A DNA stretch of 6,626 nucleotides from Clostridium sp. UBA3947 (GTDB lineage: Bacteria > Bacillota > Clostridia > Clostridiales > Clostridiaceae), in NCBI GenBank assembly GCA_002385545.1, contig DGDR01000199.1:10778-17403 (forward strand), written 5' to 3'. The notes under the pieces are model-generated. The model was given only the letters and a program-made list of their open reading frames with translations, had not been told where the DNA came from and searched no databases. Below are positions 5,916-6,626 of this stretch, piece by piece. A program made the position numbers and the translations under genes. Numbering within the stretch: the first letter of the stretch is position 1; each line of letters begins with the position of its first letter.

Positions 5916-6607
5916 TTATCGTGCGTAATTATTACCCTTTATCATTTCTGCAATTGCTGCTATGTTACCTAAAGATGAAATAGTCTCATTAGGTAAGATT
6001 AACTTATTTGCAGGGTTCTTAGACATTTCAGTTAAAGCTTCCACCTGTTTTAGTGCAATTACGGTCTCATTAGTACCTGATTCTATTATAGCTCTATTAA
6101 CTTTTGCAATAGCATCTGCTTCAGCTTGAGCTATAAGTGCAATAGCTTTAGCTTTACCTTCGGCCTCAAGAAGTTGAGATTCTCTAAGACCTTCAGCTCT
6201 TCTGATATTAGCTTCTTTTTCTGCTTCAGCTGCAAGTATTTTAGCTTGTTTTTCACCTTCTGCTCTTTCAATTTGAGCCTGTTTCTGACCTTCTGCCTGT
6301 AAAATAGCTGCTCTCTTATCTCTTTCTGCCTTCATTTGCTTTTCCATAGCATTCTGTATTTCTGCAGGTGGCATAATATTTTTTATTTCTACAGATAAAA
6401 TTTTAATTCCGTAAGCATCAGTTATTTCGTCAATGATTTGAAGAAGCTTTGAGTTAATTTTATCTCTACCAGACAAAACCTCATCTAAAGTCATATCACC
6501 TACAATATTTCTCATATTGGTGATAGTTGAATATACAATACCATGAGTATAATTTTCTATATTGTATACAGCATCCTTTGGGTTCATTACTTTATAGAAT
6601 ATAACAT
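5916..6607 (-). CDS. Stomatin/SPFH-domain protein, 5' end missing at the contig end
   Basis: The 229 visible residues are the C-terminal part of a stomatin-like (SPFH/band 7, paraslipin-type) protein. Such proteins anchor in the membrane by an N-terminal segment and form large oligomers that organise membrane microdomains; the exact role here is unknown. Seen: the end of the SPFH domain (VIFYKVMNPKDAVYNIENY, RNIVGDMTLDEVLSGRDKIN, YGIKILSVEIKNIMPP), then MEKQMKAERDKRAAILQAEG leading into a charged, Ala/Glu-rich coiled coil with AEG or AEA every 8-11 residues, then an Ile/Ala-rich tail (SLGNIAAIAEMIKG). An ATG at 6587 is internal: the frame continues upstream as VIFYKV, a normal part of the domain, up to the adapter bases. 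The in-frame TAA beyond lies in that adapter. The missing part should be the membrane segment and first half of the SPFH domain, roughly 80 residues by comparison with a family length near 310. It has its own terminator and is not part of the pur operon. An NfeD-like gene is a common partner but is not in view. Confidence 0.92.
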
Positions 6608-6626
6608 CTGTCTCTTATACACATCT
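6608..6626. other. Tn5 mosaic end / Nextera adapter remnant at the contig end
   Basis: The last 19 bases read CTGTCTCTTATACACATCT, identical to the Tn5 transposase mosaic end carried by Nextera adapters, as recalled. It reaches exactly to the last base of the window and breaks the reading frame of the SPFH gene. A real Tn5 insertion cannot be excluded from the sequence alone, but no further transposon sequence is seen and a read-through adapter is much the simpler reading. Confidence 0.95.

Noticed and set aside
6165..6345. Short repeated AEG/AEA-coding units as a DNA repeat array
   Set aside because: The periodicity is at the protein level, from the coiled coil normal for stomatin-type proteins. 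The DNA units differ in spacing and sequence.
6585..6587. ATG as the start of a 223-residue SPFH-family protein
   Set aside because: The frame continues upstream with normal domain residues (VIFYKV), no ribosome site precedes it, and the protein would lack half its domain. The gene is truncated by the contig end.

Overview
The window is about 6.6 kb of AT-rich DNA. It fits a low-GC Firmicute, most likely Clostridium or a close relative. The reasons are A/T-biased codon use (ATA, TTA, AGA), strong AGGAGG-type ribosome binding sites, a PurF with a short cleavable propeptide, a one-chain PurL-PurQ protein of about 1,256 residues, and a guanine riboswitch with its own terminator. The genus is an inference from these features. 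All recognisable genes lie on the minus strand, so transcription runs from right to left.

Right to left the layout is as follows. Positions 6608-6626 match the 19-base Tn5 mosaic end used in Nextera libraries, so they are probably adapter left on a contig end and not genome. Positions 5916-6607 hold the C-terminal part of a stomatin/SPFH-family membrane-associated protein, cut by the contig end. A long hairpin terminator (5862-5907) follows it. The next 290 bases contain no gene but are full of regulatory signal: a sigma-A-like promoter (5824-5852), a purine riboswitch aptamer of the guanine-sensing type (5714-5788), an extra hairpin with a U tract (5680-5709), and an intrinsic terminator (5637-5676) that a 14-bp alternative helix can disrupt. 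Then come purL (fused PurL-PurQ), purE, purC and the first third of purF, which runs off the left edge.

The four pur genes are packed as one operon. purL/purE and purE/purC meet at TAATG junctions, and purC/purF are 15 bases apart. Together they cover four steps of de novo purine synthesis: PurF (PRPP to phosphoribosylamine), PurL (FGAR to FGAM), PurE (carboxylation/rearrangement to CAIR) and PurC (CAIR to SAICAR). The remaining genes, probably purM, purN, purH and purD, would be expected beyond the left edge. The leader predicts end-product control: when guanine is plentiful the aptamer closes P1, the antiterminator cannot form, and transcription stops before purL. I see no wholly new system. 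The most informative points are the legible riboswitch mechanism with its nested extra hairpin, the adapter remnant, and the start-site arrangement at the gene junctions.
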